A stretch of DNA of 15,136 nucleotides from JBBSQE01 sp038258095 (GTDB taxonomy: Bacteria > Actinomycetota > Thermoleophilia > Solirubrobacterales > 70-9): the NCBI GenBank assembly GCA_038258095.1, contig JBBSQE010000063.1, positions 1 to 15,136 on the forward strand, in the 5' to 3' direction. Below the pieces are notes generated by a model that saw only the letters and a program-made list of their open reading frames with translations, was not told the DNA's origin and searched no databases. Each line of letters starts with the position of its first letter. The stretch's first letter is position 1. This document shows positions 1 through 7,159 of the stretch, in pieces. The translations under genes and the position numbers were made by a program.

Positions 1-1191
1 CGCGGTGAGCGACAGCGCCGGGTTGGCGGCGATCGTCGCCTCGTCGAAGCGCTCCAGCCACCGCTCGATCGTCGCGATCCGCCCGTGGCCCGCGTAGAAG
101 ATATGCGCCTGCCAGATCAGCTCGCCGGCCATCTCCTCATCGCCCGCCGCGATCGCATGGGAGATGGCGTGATCGAAGTCCTCCCGCTCCGCATACCAGG
201 CGGCGGCGCGCCGATGGAGGGGCGCCTCAGCGGATGAATCCCGGTTGCGGAGCTCGGCAGCCAGCATCTCGCGCAGCAGCGCGTGGTAGCGGAACCACTC
301 GTCGCGGTGATCGAGGCGGCTGATCAGCGTGTTCGACCGCGAGAGAGCCCGCAGCGTCTCGCCCGAGGCCGACTCACCCAGGACCGCATCGCACAGGGGA
401 CCCGACATGCGGTCCAGGACCGATGAGCGGGTCAGGAACGAGAGCTCGGCCTCCGTCCTGTCGGCGATGAACTCGTCGCGCAGGTAGTCGCCGACGAATC
501 GGTCATCGCCGGCGAACTCGGCGATGGCCTGGTCGGTGTCGTCCTGCTCGGACAGGGATAGCCCTGCGAGGTAGAGGGCGGCGGGCCAGCCTTCGGTTCG
601 CTCGAACAGGGTCCTGGCCCGCTCGGGATCGAGATCCAGACCGAGCCCGGTAAGGAGGTCCAGGCTCTCTGAGCGGGTCATCGCGAGGTCGGCGCGGGTG
701 ATCTCACCGAGCCGCCGGCCGGCGCGAAAACGACCGAGCGACAGGTGGGGCTCCGCCCGGGCGACGAGTACGAGTGACGAGCCCGGCAGAAGGCACTCGA
801 TGATGCCGCCCAGCACCTCGAAGCAGGCATCCTCGGCCAGGCTGTGGACATCGTCGAGGACGAGCGTGAAGTCGGCTCGATCGGCCTGGAGTCCCGCCTG
901 CAGGCGGGGGAGTGCGGTGCCCTCGATGTCGGGGATCAGCCCCGAGAGGGCTTCGGTCACGGCGGGGTCGACCGGTTCGATCCGGTCAAGCGCTGCGACC
1001 ACGCAGGCGAGCAAGTAGGCCGGGTCGTCGTGGACGCGGCTCAGGGTCAGCCACGCGGACGGCCACCTGTCCTGCTCCGCCCACTCGGCGGCCAGGATCG
1101 TCTTGCCGTATCCGGCGGGAGCGGTGACGAGGAGCAGCGGCGCATCGGCAGACGACCGCAGGCGCTCGACCAGCCGCGGGCGCGAAACCAT
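1..1191 (-). CDS. MalT/LuxR-family ATP-dependent transcriptional regulator, N-terminal part (C-terminus off the left edge)
   Basis: This is the N-terminal 397 residues of a large STAND-type regulator; the TPR region and C-terminal LuxR helix-turn-helix expected in the family would lie left of position 1. Counting from the ATG at 1191, a Walker A motif APAGYGKT lies at residues 24-31 and a Walker B motif LVLDDVH at 110-116. Further on are family-like segments EGWPAALYLAGLSL and DEWFRYHALLREML. MalT-type proteins bind ATP and an inducer, oligomerise and activate promoters in the cytoplasm; the inducer here is unknown. Oddity: recognisable family sequence (ETKPKVPP) continues upstream of 1191 in the same open frame, back to a TGA at 1300-1302, with no ATG, GTG or TTG there. 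An ATC at 1275 is the best-placed alternative start. Sure of the family, less of the start. Confidence 0.85.
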   Translation of the reverse strand, partial: MVSRPRLVERLRSSADAPLLLVTAPAGYGKTILAAEWAEQDRWPSAWLTLSRVHDDPAYLLACVVAALDRIEPVDPAVTEALSGLIPDIEGTALPRLQAGLQADRADFTLVLDDVHSLAEDACFEVLGGIIECLLPGSSLVLVARAEPHLSLGRFRAGRRLGEITRADLAMTRSESLDLLTGLGLDLDPERARTLFERTEGWPAALYLAGLSLSEQDDTDQAIAEFAGDDRFVGDYLRDEFIADRTEAELSFLTRSSVLDRMSGPLCDAVLGESASGETLRALSRSNTLISRLDHRDEWFRYHALLREMLAAELRNRDSSAEAPLHRRAAAWYAEREDFDHAISHAIAAGDEEMAGELIWQAHIFYAGHGRIATIERWLERFDEATIAANPALSLTA

Positions 1192-1303
1192 GCCCCCGGA
1201 GAGAACCGGTGCGCTGTCCTGCGGAGATGTGTCCTTGGCGTTCGCGGCGGGCGGGACCTTGGGCTTCGTTTCGATGGTCGGAAACGATACCCGAGTTAAT
1301 CAC

Positions 1304-1321
1304 CCGCATCGGGCTATGCGG
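1304..1321. promoter_or_regulatory. Inverted repeat, candidate operator between divergent genes
   Basis: CCGCAT at 1304-1309 and ATGCGG at 1316-1321 form a perfect 6-bp inverted repeat with a 6-base spacer. It lies in the 205-bp gap between the divergent MalT-type gene and the small membrane-protein gene. The right arm falls about where a -35 box would be relative to a TAAGGT hexamer at 1339-1344. A dimeric regulator site is possible, but a single short repeat in GC-rich DNA can arise by chance. Confidence 0.3.
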
Positions 1322-1338
1322 AGGCCCAGAACCGCTCG

Positions 1339-1344
1339 TAAGGT
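1339..1344 (+). promoter_or_regulatory. Candidate -10 element (TAAGGT) for the small membrane-protein gene
   Basis: TAAGGT fits the actinobacterial TANNNT -10 pattern and lies 52 bases before the ATG at 1397. That leaves room for a leader with a good ribosome binding site (GAAGGGA, 1384-1390). No clear -35 box is seen. Tentative. Confidence 0.3.
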
Positions 1345-1396
1345 CGGCTCAAATGGCGTCAAGCGCCTGAGAAAACGCAAATCGAAGGGAAACCAC

Positions 1397-1795
1397 ATGA
1401 GAGGTGTCGGTCGCGCAGTGTTCGCAGCGATCCTGCTCCTGATAGCAGGCACGCTGAACATCGTCTACGGGATCGCTGCCATCAGCGATGCCCACTTCTA
1501 TACGGACAGCGGCACGCACTACGTGTTCTCGAGCCTGCACACATGGGGCTGGGTCACGCTGCTCCTCGGAATCATCCAGGTGATCGCCGGCTTCTCGCTC
1601 TTCTCGGGCGGTGCCTTCGGCCGGGTGATCGGGATCGCGGCGGCAAGCCTCGGCGCGATCGGCGCCCTGTTCGCCGTCGGCGGTGCCAATCCGTTCTGGG
1701 CGCTCGGCGTGTTCGCGATCTGCCTGATCGTGATCCACGGCCTCGTCGTCTACGGTGAGCCGATCGAAGAGCCCGGGCGCCGGCCTTCGGCCTGA
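1397..1795 (+). CDS. Small four-helix membrane protein, DUF7144-like
   Basis: A 132-residue integral membrane protein with about four hydrophobic helices: roughly residues 5-27, 50-68, 74-94 and 97-118. A short loop after the first helix (HFYTDSGTHYVF) is probably extracytoplasmic. The pattern resembles the actinobacterial DUF7144 family (GxxNIxxGIaA near the start, WGWxxLxxGxxQ in helix 2), whose function is unknown. The start is ATG 1397 because GAAGGGA sits six bases before it; the open frame runs further upstream but has no ribosome site and lower protein-like character. It is followed by a strong hairpin and so is probably monocistronic. It heads a cluster of membrane and ion-transport genes. 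Confidence 0.8.
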   Translation: MRGVGRAVFAAILLLIAGTLNIVYGIAAISDAHFYTDSGTHYVFSSLHTWGWVTLLLGIIQVIAGFSLFSGGAFGRVIGIAAASLGAIGALFAVGGANPFWALGVFAICLIVIHGLVVYGEPIEEPGRRPSA

Positions 1796-1803
1796 CCTCG
1801 GGG

Positions 1804-1834
1804 TGCGGGAGCGCGGCCCGGCCGCGCTCCCGCA
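1804..1834 (+). terminator. Strong GC-rich hairpin after the DUF7144-like gene
   Basis: A perfect inverted repeat centred on 1819: bases 1804-1818 pair with 1820-1834. This gives at least 13 uninterrupted pairs after allowing a loop. It begins nine bases after the stop codon at 1795. Only a weak T-containing tail (TATCGTT) follows, so this is a GC-rich hairpin terminator of the kind common in high-GC bacteria, not a classic poly-U terminator. It separates the small membrane-protein gene from glutamate decarboxylase. Confidence 0.65.
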
Positions 1835-1879
1835 TATCGTTAGGCCCTTCGGCCACCCCACCCGGCAAGGAGATCAGTG

Positions 1880-3253
1880 ATGAGTGAGCCTGCGAGCGAG
1901 ACGGACGCGGAGCTGTTCGGAAACCGTTTCCTCACAGAAGAGGTGCCGAGCACATCCTTCCCGGGTGGCGGCATGACCTCGCAGGACGCGATGCGCCTCG
2001 TCGGGGAGGATCTCGCCCTCGAGGGCGACCCGGCCCGGAACCTGGCCACCTTCGTCACAACGTGGATGGAGCCCGAGGCCCAGGAGATCATCGCCACCAA
2101 CCTCCATCGCAACTTCATCGACCATGCCGAATATCCGCGGACGGCGGAGATCGAGCAGCGCTGCATCCGCATGCTCGCCGACCTCTTCAACGCGCCCGGG
2201 AAGACCACCGGCGCCCGGACCCAGGGCTCATCCGAAGCGATCATGCTCGGAAGCCTCTCCCTGAAGTGGAACTGGCGCAAGCGCCGCGAGGCCGCCGGCG
2301 AGTCGACCGAGAAGCCGAATCTGGTGTTCGGCGGTGACGTCCATGTCGTCTGGGAGAAGTTCTGCCGCTACTTCGACGTGGAGCCTCGCATCGTGCCCCT
2401 TCAGAACGGCAAGTACACGATCGGCCCGGAGGACGTGGAGCCACACGTCGACGAGAACACGATCGGGGTCGCCGCCGTGCTGGGCACGACGTTCACGGGC
2501 CACAGAGACGACATCACCGGCATCAACGATCTGCTCGTCCGGATCAAATCCGAGCGGGGAATCGACGTTCCCCTGCACATCGATGCGGCGAGCGGGGGTT
2601 TTGTCTGGCCCTTCCTCTACCCGCACTCCGAATGGGATTTCCGCCTCGAGCAGGTTCGCTCGATCAACGTTTCCGGGCACAAGTTCGGCCTGGTGTATCC
2701 CGGCATCGGGTGGCTGATCTTTCGCGAGGAGTCCGACCTCGCCAAGGATCTCGTGTTCGAGGAGAACTACCTCGGCAAGACCGATGCCACCTTCACGCTG
2801 AACTTCTCGACCGGCTCCGCGATGGTCCTGGCGCAGTACTACAACCTGATCCGCTACGGCAGAGCCGGCTACACGTACATCATGGAGGCGATGGAGCGAA
2901 ACGCAAAGCTGCTGGCCGCCAAGCTCGATGAGATGGGCCAGTTCGAGCTGATCGGCACCGACGAGGAGCAACTGCCGCTGGTTGCGTTCAAGCTGGCGTC
3001 AGAGCAGTCCTACAACGAGTTCGACATCGCCTGGCAGCTATCGGCCGAACGCGGTTGGATGGTTCCCGCCTACACCCTCCCACCCGACGCTCAGGACGTG
3101 AAGATCATGCGCGCGCTGGTCAAGGAGACGATGAGCCGCGAGCATGTCGACACGCTTGCGAACGACATCGAAGATGCCTGCGCCACCCTGGAGAAGAAGG
3201 GCGGCGCCCATGAGTCCGAGCGCAAGCAGATCACGGTGAGCCCGGGCCACTGA
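1880..3253 (+). CDS. gad: Glutamate decarboxylase (PLP-dependent)
   Basis: A 457-residue group II PLP decarboxylase, close to the usual ~466. It converts L-glutamate plus a proton to GABA and CO2 in the cytoplasm and so consumes acid. The PLP lysine is Lys268 in SGHKFG, and the upstream HIDAASGGFVWPF segment carries the aspartate and alanines that hold the cofactor. The N-terminal FPGGGM, the central TQGSSEAIMLG and the NFSTGSAM segment are characteristic of bacterial GadA/B. The start is ATG 1880, seven bases after AAGGAG (1867-1872); the GTG at 1877 is in frame but too close. No glutamate/GABA antiporter gene (gadC) is adjacent. The 3' end overlaps the convergent ClC gene by 23 bp. Confident. 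Confidence 0.96.
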   Translation: MSEPASETDAELFGNRFLTEEVPSTSFPGGGMTSQDAMRLVGEDLALEGDPARNLATFVTTWMEPEAQEIIATNLHRNFIDHAEYPRTAEIEQRCIRMLADLFNAPGKTTGARTQGSSEAIMLGSLSLKWNWRKRREAAGESTEKPNLVFGGDVHVVWEKFCRYFDVEPRIVPLQNGKYTIGPEDVEPHVDENTIGVAAVLGTTFTGHRDDITGINDLLVRIKSERGIDVPLHIDAASGGFVWPFLYPHSEWDFRLEQVRSINVSGHKFGLVYPGIGWLIFREESDLAKDLVFEENYLGKTDATFTLNFSTGSAMVLAQYYNLIRYGRAGYTYIMEAMERNAKLLAAKLDEMGQFELIGTDEEQLPLVAFKLASEQSYNEFDIAWQLSAERGWMVPAYTLPPDAQDVKIMRALVKETMSREHVDTLANDIEDACATLEKKGGAHESERKQITVSPGH

Positions 3254-4568
3254 GGGCCGGCTGGGGCGGATCCTTGGGCGGATCGACCACGATCGTCGTC
3301 ACGTAGGCGACGACGACGCCGAGCACGATCAGTGGCCCGACTCCGATACCGGAGGACGAGACGAGCAGGGTGCTGAGGGTGACGGCCGAGAGTGGCAGGC
3401 GTAGGACCGCGACGACACCGGCGCCCACCCCCACGCCCACGGCGGCCGTCAGCGCGAACCCGGTCAGGTTGGCGGCGAGCATCCCGGCCGCAGCTCCGAG
3501 AAAGATCGCCGGGAAGGCGGGGCCGCCGCGGAAGCTGCCGAGGGATATGCCGTAGGCAAGGCCCTTGAGGGCCAACAGCGCGACCAACGCGCCGGCCGAC
3601 CACGCTCCGGCATTCTCGACCAGAGGGCTCAGCCCCTCCTGGCCGGAGAAGAGCACGAATTGCGACCCGTGATCGGTCGATGCGGCGAACAGAACCGCGA
3701 GGCCCGCAACCACCATGCCGATCACCGGGATCGCGACGAACGGCCGCGGTTGGGCGACTCGGACCGTCGCGCGCGCCAAGCGGAAGACGATCGCTGTCGC
3801 GATCGAGATGAGAGCCGCAAGGGGGATCGTCCAGAGAAAGTCGGTGAGGTCGGGGCGGGCGTAGGCCGGGAGCTTCAGGAGCGTGAGGGAGATCGCCGAC
3901 TGGTCCACCCCGGTCCAGGAGCCCATGCCGGTCGAGACCAGGCTCCCGATCCCGGCGGCGAGGAGACCGGGAACCAGCACGAGTGGCAGGCGGGCGCCGC
4001 CGATCGCGGTCGCCTCGACGAGGAGTATCGCCGCGATTATCGGTGAGCCGAAGAGAAACGAGACGGCGGCGAAGGTCCCGCACGCACCGGCGAGGGCGAC
4101 GAGGTCCTCCCCCGCACCCGCCCTGAGCCGGCGGATCGAGAAGATCCCGATCGCTCCGCCCAGCGCGATCAGCGGGGCCTCCGGCCCCAGCACGATGCCG
4201 AGGCCGATGCCCGCGACCGCCGCCAGCATGACGCCGGACAGGTCGATCGGCTCGGTCGGGCTCGGGTTGAGCCCATAGGCGGGGACATGGCCCCCTGCCC
4301 CCGGCAACCTGGCGACGGCGATTGCGACCAGGATGCCGGCGACAGCCAGGACCGGTACCGGCCACCAGAGGGGCTCGTGGTCGAAGCCGAAGGTCCCGGG
4401 GAGGTCGTCGTAGACGCCCGTCTGAACGATGTGGACGAGCTCGAGGAAGCACCAGGCCAAGAAGGACGCGAGCAGGCCCACGAGAGCGGCGACGACGAGG
4501 AAGACGACGAACTGGCGACTCCTCATCAACTGGATCGGATCGGGCGCCGGCGCCCCTTCATCAGCCAT
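3231..4568 (-). CDS. ClC-family chloride channel / H+-Cl- antiporter
   Basis: A membrane protein of 445 residues (447 from the ATG at 4574) with about ten or more hydrophobic helices in the ClC layout. The three chloride-coordinating signatures are visible in divergent form: GAGGHVPAYG (for GSGIP), GPEAP (for GREGP) and GSFRGGPAFP (for GxFxP). The gating glutamate is kept as Glu130, counted from 4568; this glutamate is needed in the exchanger forms. No C-terminal CBS domains are present. I chose ATG 4568 because a TAGGGT -10-like hexamer ends eight bases before it but only two bases before 4574. The gene is convergent with glutamate decarboxylase and divergent from the potassium channel, with a gap of about 50 bp. 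ClC antiporters support acid resistance in E. coli by shunting charge. Channel versus exchanger cannot be decided here. Confidence 0.9.
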   Translation of the reverse strand: MADEGAPAPDPIQLMRSRQFVVFLVVAALVGLLASFLAWCFLELVHIVQTGVYDDLPGTFGFDHEPLWWPVPVLAVAGILVAIAVARLPGAGGHVPAYGLNPSPTEPIDLSGVMLAAVAGIGLGIVLGPEAPLIALGGAIGIFSIRRLRAGAGEDLVALAGACGTFAAVSFLFGSPIIAAILLVEATAIGGARLPLVLVPGLLAAGIGSLVSTGMGSWTGVDQSAISLTLLKLPAYARPDLTDFLWTIPLAALISIATAIVFRLARATVRVAQPRPFVAIPVIGMVVAGLAVLFAASTDHGSQFVLFSGQEGLSPLVENAGAWSAGALVALLALKGLAYGISLGSFRGGPAFPAIFLGAAAGMLAANLTGFALTAAVGVGVGAGVVAVLRLPLSAVTLSTLLVSSSGIGVGPLIVLGVVVAYVTTIVVDPPKDPPQPALSGPGSP

Positions 4569-4576
4569 ACGCATGC

Positions 4577-4582
4577 ACCCTA
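4577..4582 (-). promoter_or_regulatory. Leaderless -10 element TAGGGT for the ClC gene
   Basis: On the minus strand TAGGGT is followed by eight bases and then ATG 4568. The same hexamer sits 11 bases before the start of the minus-strand membrane gene (ATG 7065) and nine bases before the DUF2252 gene (ATG 7160). The spacing fits transcription starting at or next to the start codon. Confidence 0.5.
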
Positions 4583-4624
4583 TTCGCGGCAGGGGTCCCG
4601 GCGCTCGTGCCGAACCCCGGTTTG

Positions 4625-5074
4625 ATGGCGGACCGGACCGACAACATGGCCACGCGGATCATCGCGAGGCGCATCGAGAAGAAGGGGCTGCGTCCCCGTC
4701 TCGCCGCTGCCGCGATCGCGGCTCTGTGGTTGGTGACCATTGTCGTATTCGGCATCGTCGAGCACATCGTCGATCCCAAGTCCTTCGACACCATCTGGCA
4801 GGGGATGTGGTGGGCGACCCAGACCGTGACCACCGTCGGCTACGGCGACGTGGTCCCGGACCAGACGGCCGGGAAGGTCATCGCCGCGCTCCTGATGGTC
4901 GGCGGGCTCTCGTTCTTCGCGGTGGTGACGGGGTCGATCACGAGCCTTTTCGTCACCCGTGCGCAACAGGATCGCCGTGCGAGGGGGGACGACCCCGTGA
5001 TGCAGAAGCTCGCGGAGCTTGCAGAGGAGCTGGAATCCCTACGCCGGGAGGTTGCGCCACCTCCGGGCGATTGA
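4625..5074 (+). CDS. Two-TM potassium channel (Ion_trans_2 pore domain)
   Basis: A 149-residue channel subunit with one pore domain: a first helix at about residues 26-48, a pore helix, the selectivity filter TVTTVGYGD at 67-75 (GYG at 72-74), and a second helix at about 83-105. The C-terminus is short, charged and probably coiled-coil (QKLAELAEELESLRREV), with no RCK/TrkA-N domain, so gating may be voltage- or pH-like or constitutive. It would work as a tetramer in the inner membrane and conduct K+. Start ATG 4625 is preferred for length; ATG 4646 is possible, and neither has a clear Shine-Dalgarno sequence. It is divergent from the ClC gene. Its last 235 bp are also the 3' end of the antisense DUF4239-like gene. 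Confidence 0.88.
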   Translation: MADRTDNMATRIIARRIEKKGLRPRLAAAAIAALWLVTIVVFGIVEHIVDPKSFDTIWQGMWWATQTVTTVGYGDVVPDQTAGKVIAALLMVGGLSFFAVVTGSITSLFVTRAQQDRRARGDDPVMQKLAELAEELESLRREVAPPPGD

Positions 5075-5811
5075 TCGCTGGATGCTGCGGGGGGTTCCAT
5101 CATCGACTGGAGCTGGTTCCTGAGAGCGGTGTCGGGCACGCGTATCAAGCCGCGGGTCGGACGATCGAGATCGTCGGTCACCATGAGGAGGAAGGCGACG
5201 AGCATCGACGCCAGCAGGACGGCGAGGACGCCCCTCCCGAGAATTGCCAGGTAGGCCGAGAGGAGCCCGAGTGCGATCGCGGCACCGAGGACCTCGAGCA
5301 CGAGCACGGCGGTTGGAACCCGGTTGGCGAGGGAGGCCTTCCGGACCGTTTGCGCGTCGATCATGTCGTTGAGCGTCTCCACGTAGAGGCGCGGAGCGCT
5401 GGCGACCGGCTCGTCGTGGATCGCCCCGGCGGCCGCAGCCCAGAGCTGGCGCTGGATCCGAGATTCGCGGGCGCCGGCATCATCCTCCTCGGCGCTGCCG
5501 GGCACGTAATCGGCGAAGTGGATCGCGCTGCCCGCGTAGTCCGTCAACAGGCGAAGCGAGGCGGTGCGGGCCGGCTCGGAGAGGAGTTGGGCCCGCAGGT
5601 AAGTGGTTCCGATCGCGTTCGCCTCGCCCACGACGCTCGCGCGCCGGTCCTCGTAGCGGGAAACGGCCAGTGAAAGGCCGAAGGCGAGGAGCAGGCCGAC
5701 GACACCCAGCAGCGCTCCCTGCATGATCCCCAGGGACTCCCCGAGGCTTTCCGAGAGGTGGCGCGACCGGTGTCCAATTGCAATTCCGACCCCGGTTGCG
5801 CCGAGGATCAC
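4840..5811 (-). CDS. DUF4239-like membrane protein with an antisense-encoded tail
   Basis: A 323-residue frame from GTG 5811. Two N-terminal hydrophobic segments come first (the second at about residues 30-50), then a long charged region (YEDRRASVVGEANAIGTTYLRAQLL) and two more helices at about 160-205. This matches the DUF4239/bestrophin-like layout, function unknown. The domain ends near 5095, and the remaining ~80 residues are Ser/Arg-rich and lie antisense to the potassium-channel gene. GTG 5811 is probably not the true start: it cuts the first helix in half. The frame continues upstream, with the full helix, to the TAG at 5872-5874 that ends the preceding gene. There an ATC at 5862, seven bases after AGGA, gives MSLFQLSTLEITLIIFG as a good N-terminus. 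Confidence 0.75.
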   Translation of the reverse strand: MILGATGVGIAIGHRSRHLSESLGESLGIMQGALLGVVGLLLAFGLSLAVSRYEDRRASVVGEANAIGTTYLRAQLLSEPARTASLRLLTDYAGSAIHFADYVPGSAEEDDAGARESRIQRQLWAAAAGAIHDEPVASAPRLYVETLNDMIDAQTVRKASLANRVPTAVLVLEVLGAAIALGLLSAYLAILGRGVLAVLLASMLVAFLLMVTDDLDRPTRGLIRVPDTALRNQLQSMMEPPAASSDQSPGGGATSRRRDSSSSASSASFCITGSSPLARRSCCARVTKRLVIDPVTTAKNESPPTIRSAAMTFPAVWSGTTSP

Positions 5812-5871
5812 TCCGAAGATGATCAGCGTGATCTCGAGGGTGCTCAGCTGAAATAGGGAGATCGGCGGTTC

Positions 5872-7065
5872 CTAGCTCGGCTTGGCGATGCGCTTCCACA
5901 CTCGGGCGCCACGCTCACCCCAGCGTTCCGACACCCGATCCATCGTTTCGTCCGGAAACTCGGTGAGGGCCTGGTGGCGGAAAGCCTCCATCCCCCCGAC
6001 CGCGAGCACGATCAGAAGGAGCGAGGACAGGATGCGCGCCGTACCCGGAGTGGGGTTCAACCAGAACACCAAGAGCAGGAGTGTGCCGAGCAGCGAGTAG
6101 GCCATCGCGCGGCCACGCAGGAGCCCGGCGACTTCGCGCTGGACGGCCCGGGGCAGGGCTCCGGGGCCCGCGAGCCAGGTGCCGATCACGATGACCAAGC
6201 CGTAGGCCATGACACTGAATGCGCTCTGGCGCAGAAGCGTCGTGATGATGTCGTAGGTGCTCGACGCCGCCGACTTGACGGAGTCAGTCGAGGTGAGTGC
6301 TCCGGTCAGGAAGTCGCCGACAAAGCCCCGGGCGACGAGCACCCCGAGGCCGGTGATGATGAATGCGAACCCGACGGCGCGAAGAGCCTCGCGCCTCCAG
6401 CCCTTGGCGAGGTAGACCGCGGCGCCGTAGAGGGCGATCGTGAGGAGCGTCAGGATGATCGCGAGCGGGCGCAGGGCGTTGAACGCGTCCTTCGCCACCC
6501 CGAGCTGGTCCGAGCTCATGATCTCGATCTGGCCGGCGTCGGGGGGAATCTTGCCCGACACGTTGACGCCGATCTGGGACGCGAGCTGACCGACGAGGGT
6601 GCCGAGATCAAGTACGACCTCGTTGTTCTGGATGGATAGGTCCTTGCCATTTCCCTCGATGATCCGAACGAAGTCAGCGTGCGCCTGGGCGTTGGCCTGG
6701 GCCCACAGCGCCTGCACCTTGGGACGCTGCAAGGCTTGGTCGGCTGCCTTCTCGGCAAGCTGCCGCAGCCCGCCGGTCGCGGGGCCGGCCAGACCCGCCG
6801 CCTGCGGCGGCAATGCCTTGGCGATCTGCTGTTGGACGTCCTCGTCGTTGAACAGCGAGTCGACGAGGAAGCCCGCGATCGGCTCACGGATGTTGTCTTT
6901 CGCGAGCAGCTCGGTGCTGGTGTCGGTCCACGTCTGGGTTTCAAGCAACTGCCGCGAGACCCAGACGGAGAAGATAGCCAGGAACCCGACGAGCGACGCG
7001 ACGACTATCAGCGTCATGACTCCGCTCCGGTGAGCCCTCGCTTTTGTGGTCGTGTCGGCCGCCAT
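5872..7065 (-). CDS. Unrecognised multi-pass membrane protein with an extracytoplasmic domain
   Basis: A 397-residue protein. A positively charged N-terminus leads into a signal-anchor helix at about residues 16-38. Then comes a soluble, probably extracytoplasmic region of ~160 residues rich in Gln and Ala (ALPPQAAGLAG, IEGNGKDLSIQNNEVVLDL). About five helices follow, from roughly residue 205 to 360, and a basic cytoplasmic tail ends WKRIAKPS. Similar proteins of unknown function are common in actinobacteria; I cannot name a family. ATG 7065 is supported by a TAGGGT hexamer 11 bases upstream. The DUF4239-like gene follows in the same frame with only the TAG stop between, so the two are probably co-transcribed and perhaps functionally linked. 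Confidence 0.75.
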   Translation of the reverse strand: MAADTTTKARAHRSGVMTLIVVASLVGFLAIFSVWVSRQLLETQTWTDTSTELLAKDNIREPIAGFLVDSLFNDEDVQQQIAKALPPQAAGLAGPATGGLRQLAEKAADQALQRPKVQALWAQANAQAHADFVRIIEGNGKDLSIQNNEVVLDLGTLVGQLASQIGVNVSGKIPPDAGQIEIMSSDQLGVAKDAFNALRPLAIILTLLTIALYGAAVYLAKGWRREALRAVGFAFIITGLGVLVARGFVGDFLTGALTSTDSVKSAASSTYDIITTLLRQSAFSVMAYGLVIVIGTWLAGPGALPRAVQREVAGLLRGRAMAYSLLGTLLLLVFWLNPTPGTARILSSLLLIVLAVGGMEAFRHQALTEFPDETMDRVSERWGERGARVWKRIAKPS

Positions 7066-7076
7066 GTGCGCAGTCC

Positions 7077-7082
7077 ACCCTA
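7077..7082 (-). promoter_or_regulatory. -10 element TAGGGT for the minus-strand membrane gene
   Basis: TAGGGT on the minus strand lies 11 bases before ATG 7065, inside the 94-bp gap shared with the divergent DUF2252 gene, which has its own TAGGGT. This supports a near-leaderless transcript. Confidence 0.5.
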
Positions 7083-7144
7083 TGCCCTCTTGGCAGGCGG
7101 CGGCATCCTTCGAACCGGGTGAAACCCTCGGGATCGCATCCGGC

Positions 7145-7150
7145 TAGGGT
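7145..7150 (+). promoter_or_regulatory. -10 element TAGGGT for the DUF2252 gene
   Basis: TAGGGT lies nine bases before ATG 7160, with no Shine-Dalgarno sequence between them. This is the expected geometry for a leaderless transcript. It faces the matching element at 7077-7082 across the divergent gap. Confidence 0.5.
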
Positions 7151-7159
7151 CCTCGCACG

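Noticed and set aside
1103..1396. Longer reading of the DUF7144-like gene starting at 1103
   Set aside because: It runs antisense through the regulator gene. The ribosome site GAAGGGA and the first helix support ATG 1397.
4322..4624. N-terminal extension of the potassium channel upstream of 4625
   Set aside because: The upstream reading is Arg-rich, antisense to the ClC gene and has no membrane or domain features. It is a by-product of GC-rich antisense sequence.
6516..6944. Several Arg/Ser/Pro-rich frames antisense or shifted to the large genes (for example here)
   Set aside because: Their composition is that of shifted reading of GC-rich codons, they overlap well-supported genes, and they have no domains or ribosome sites.
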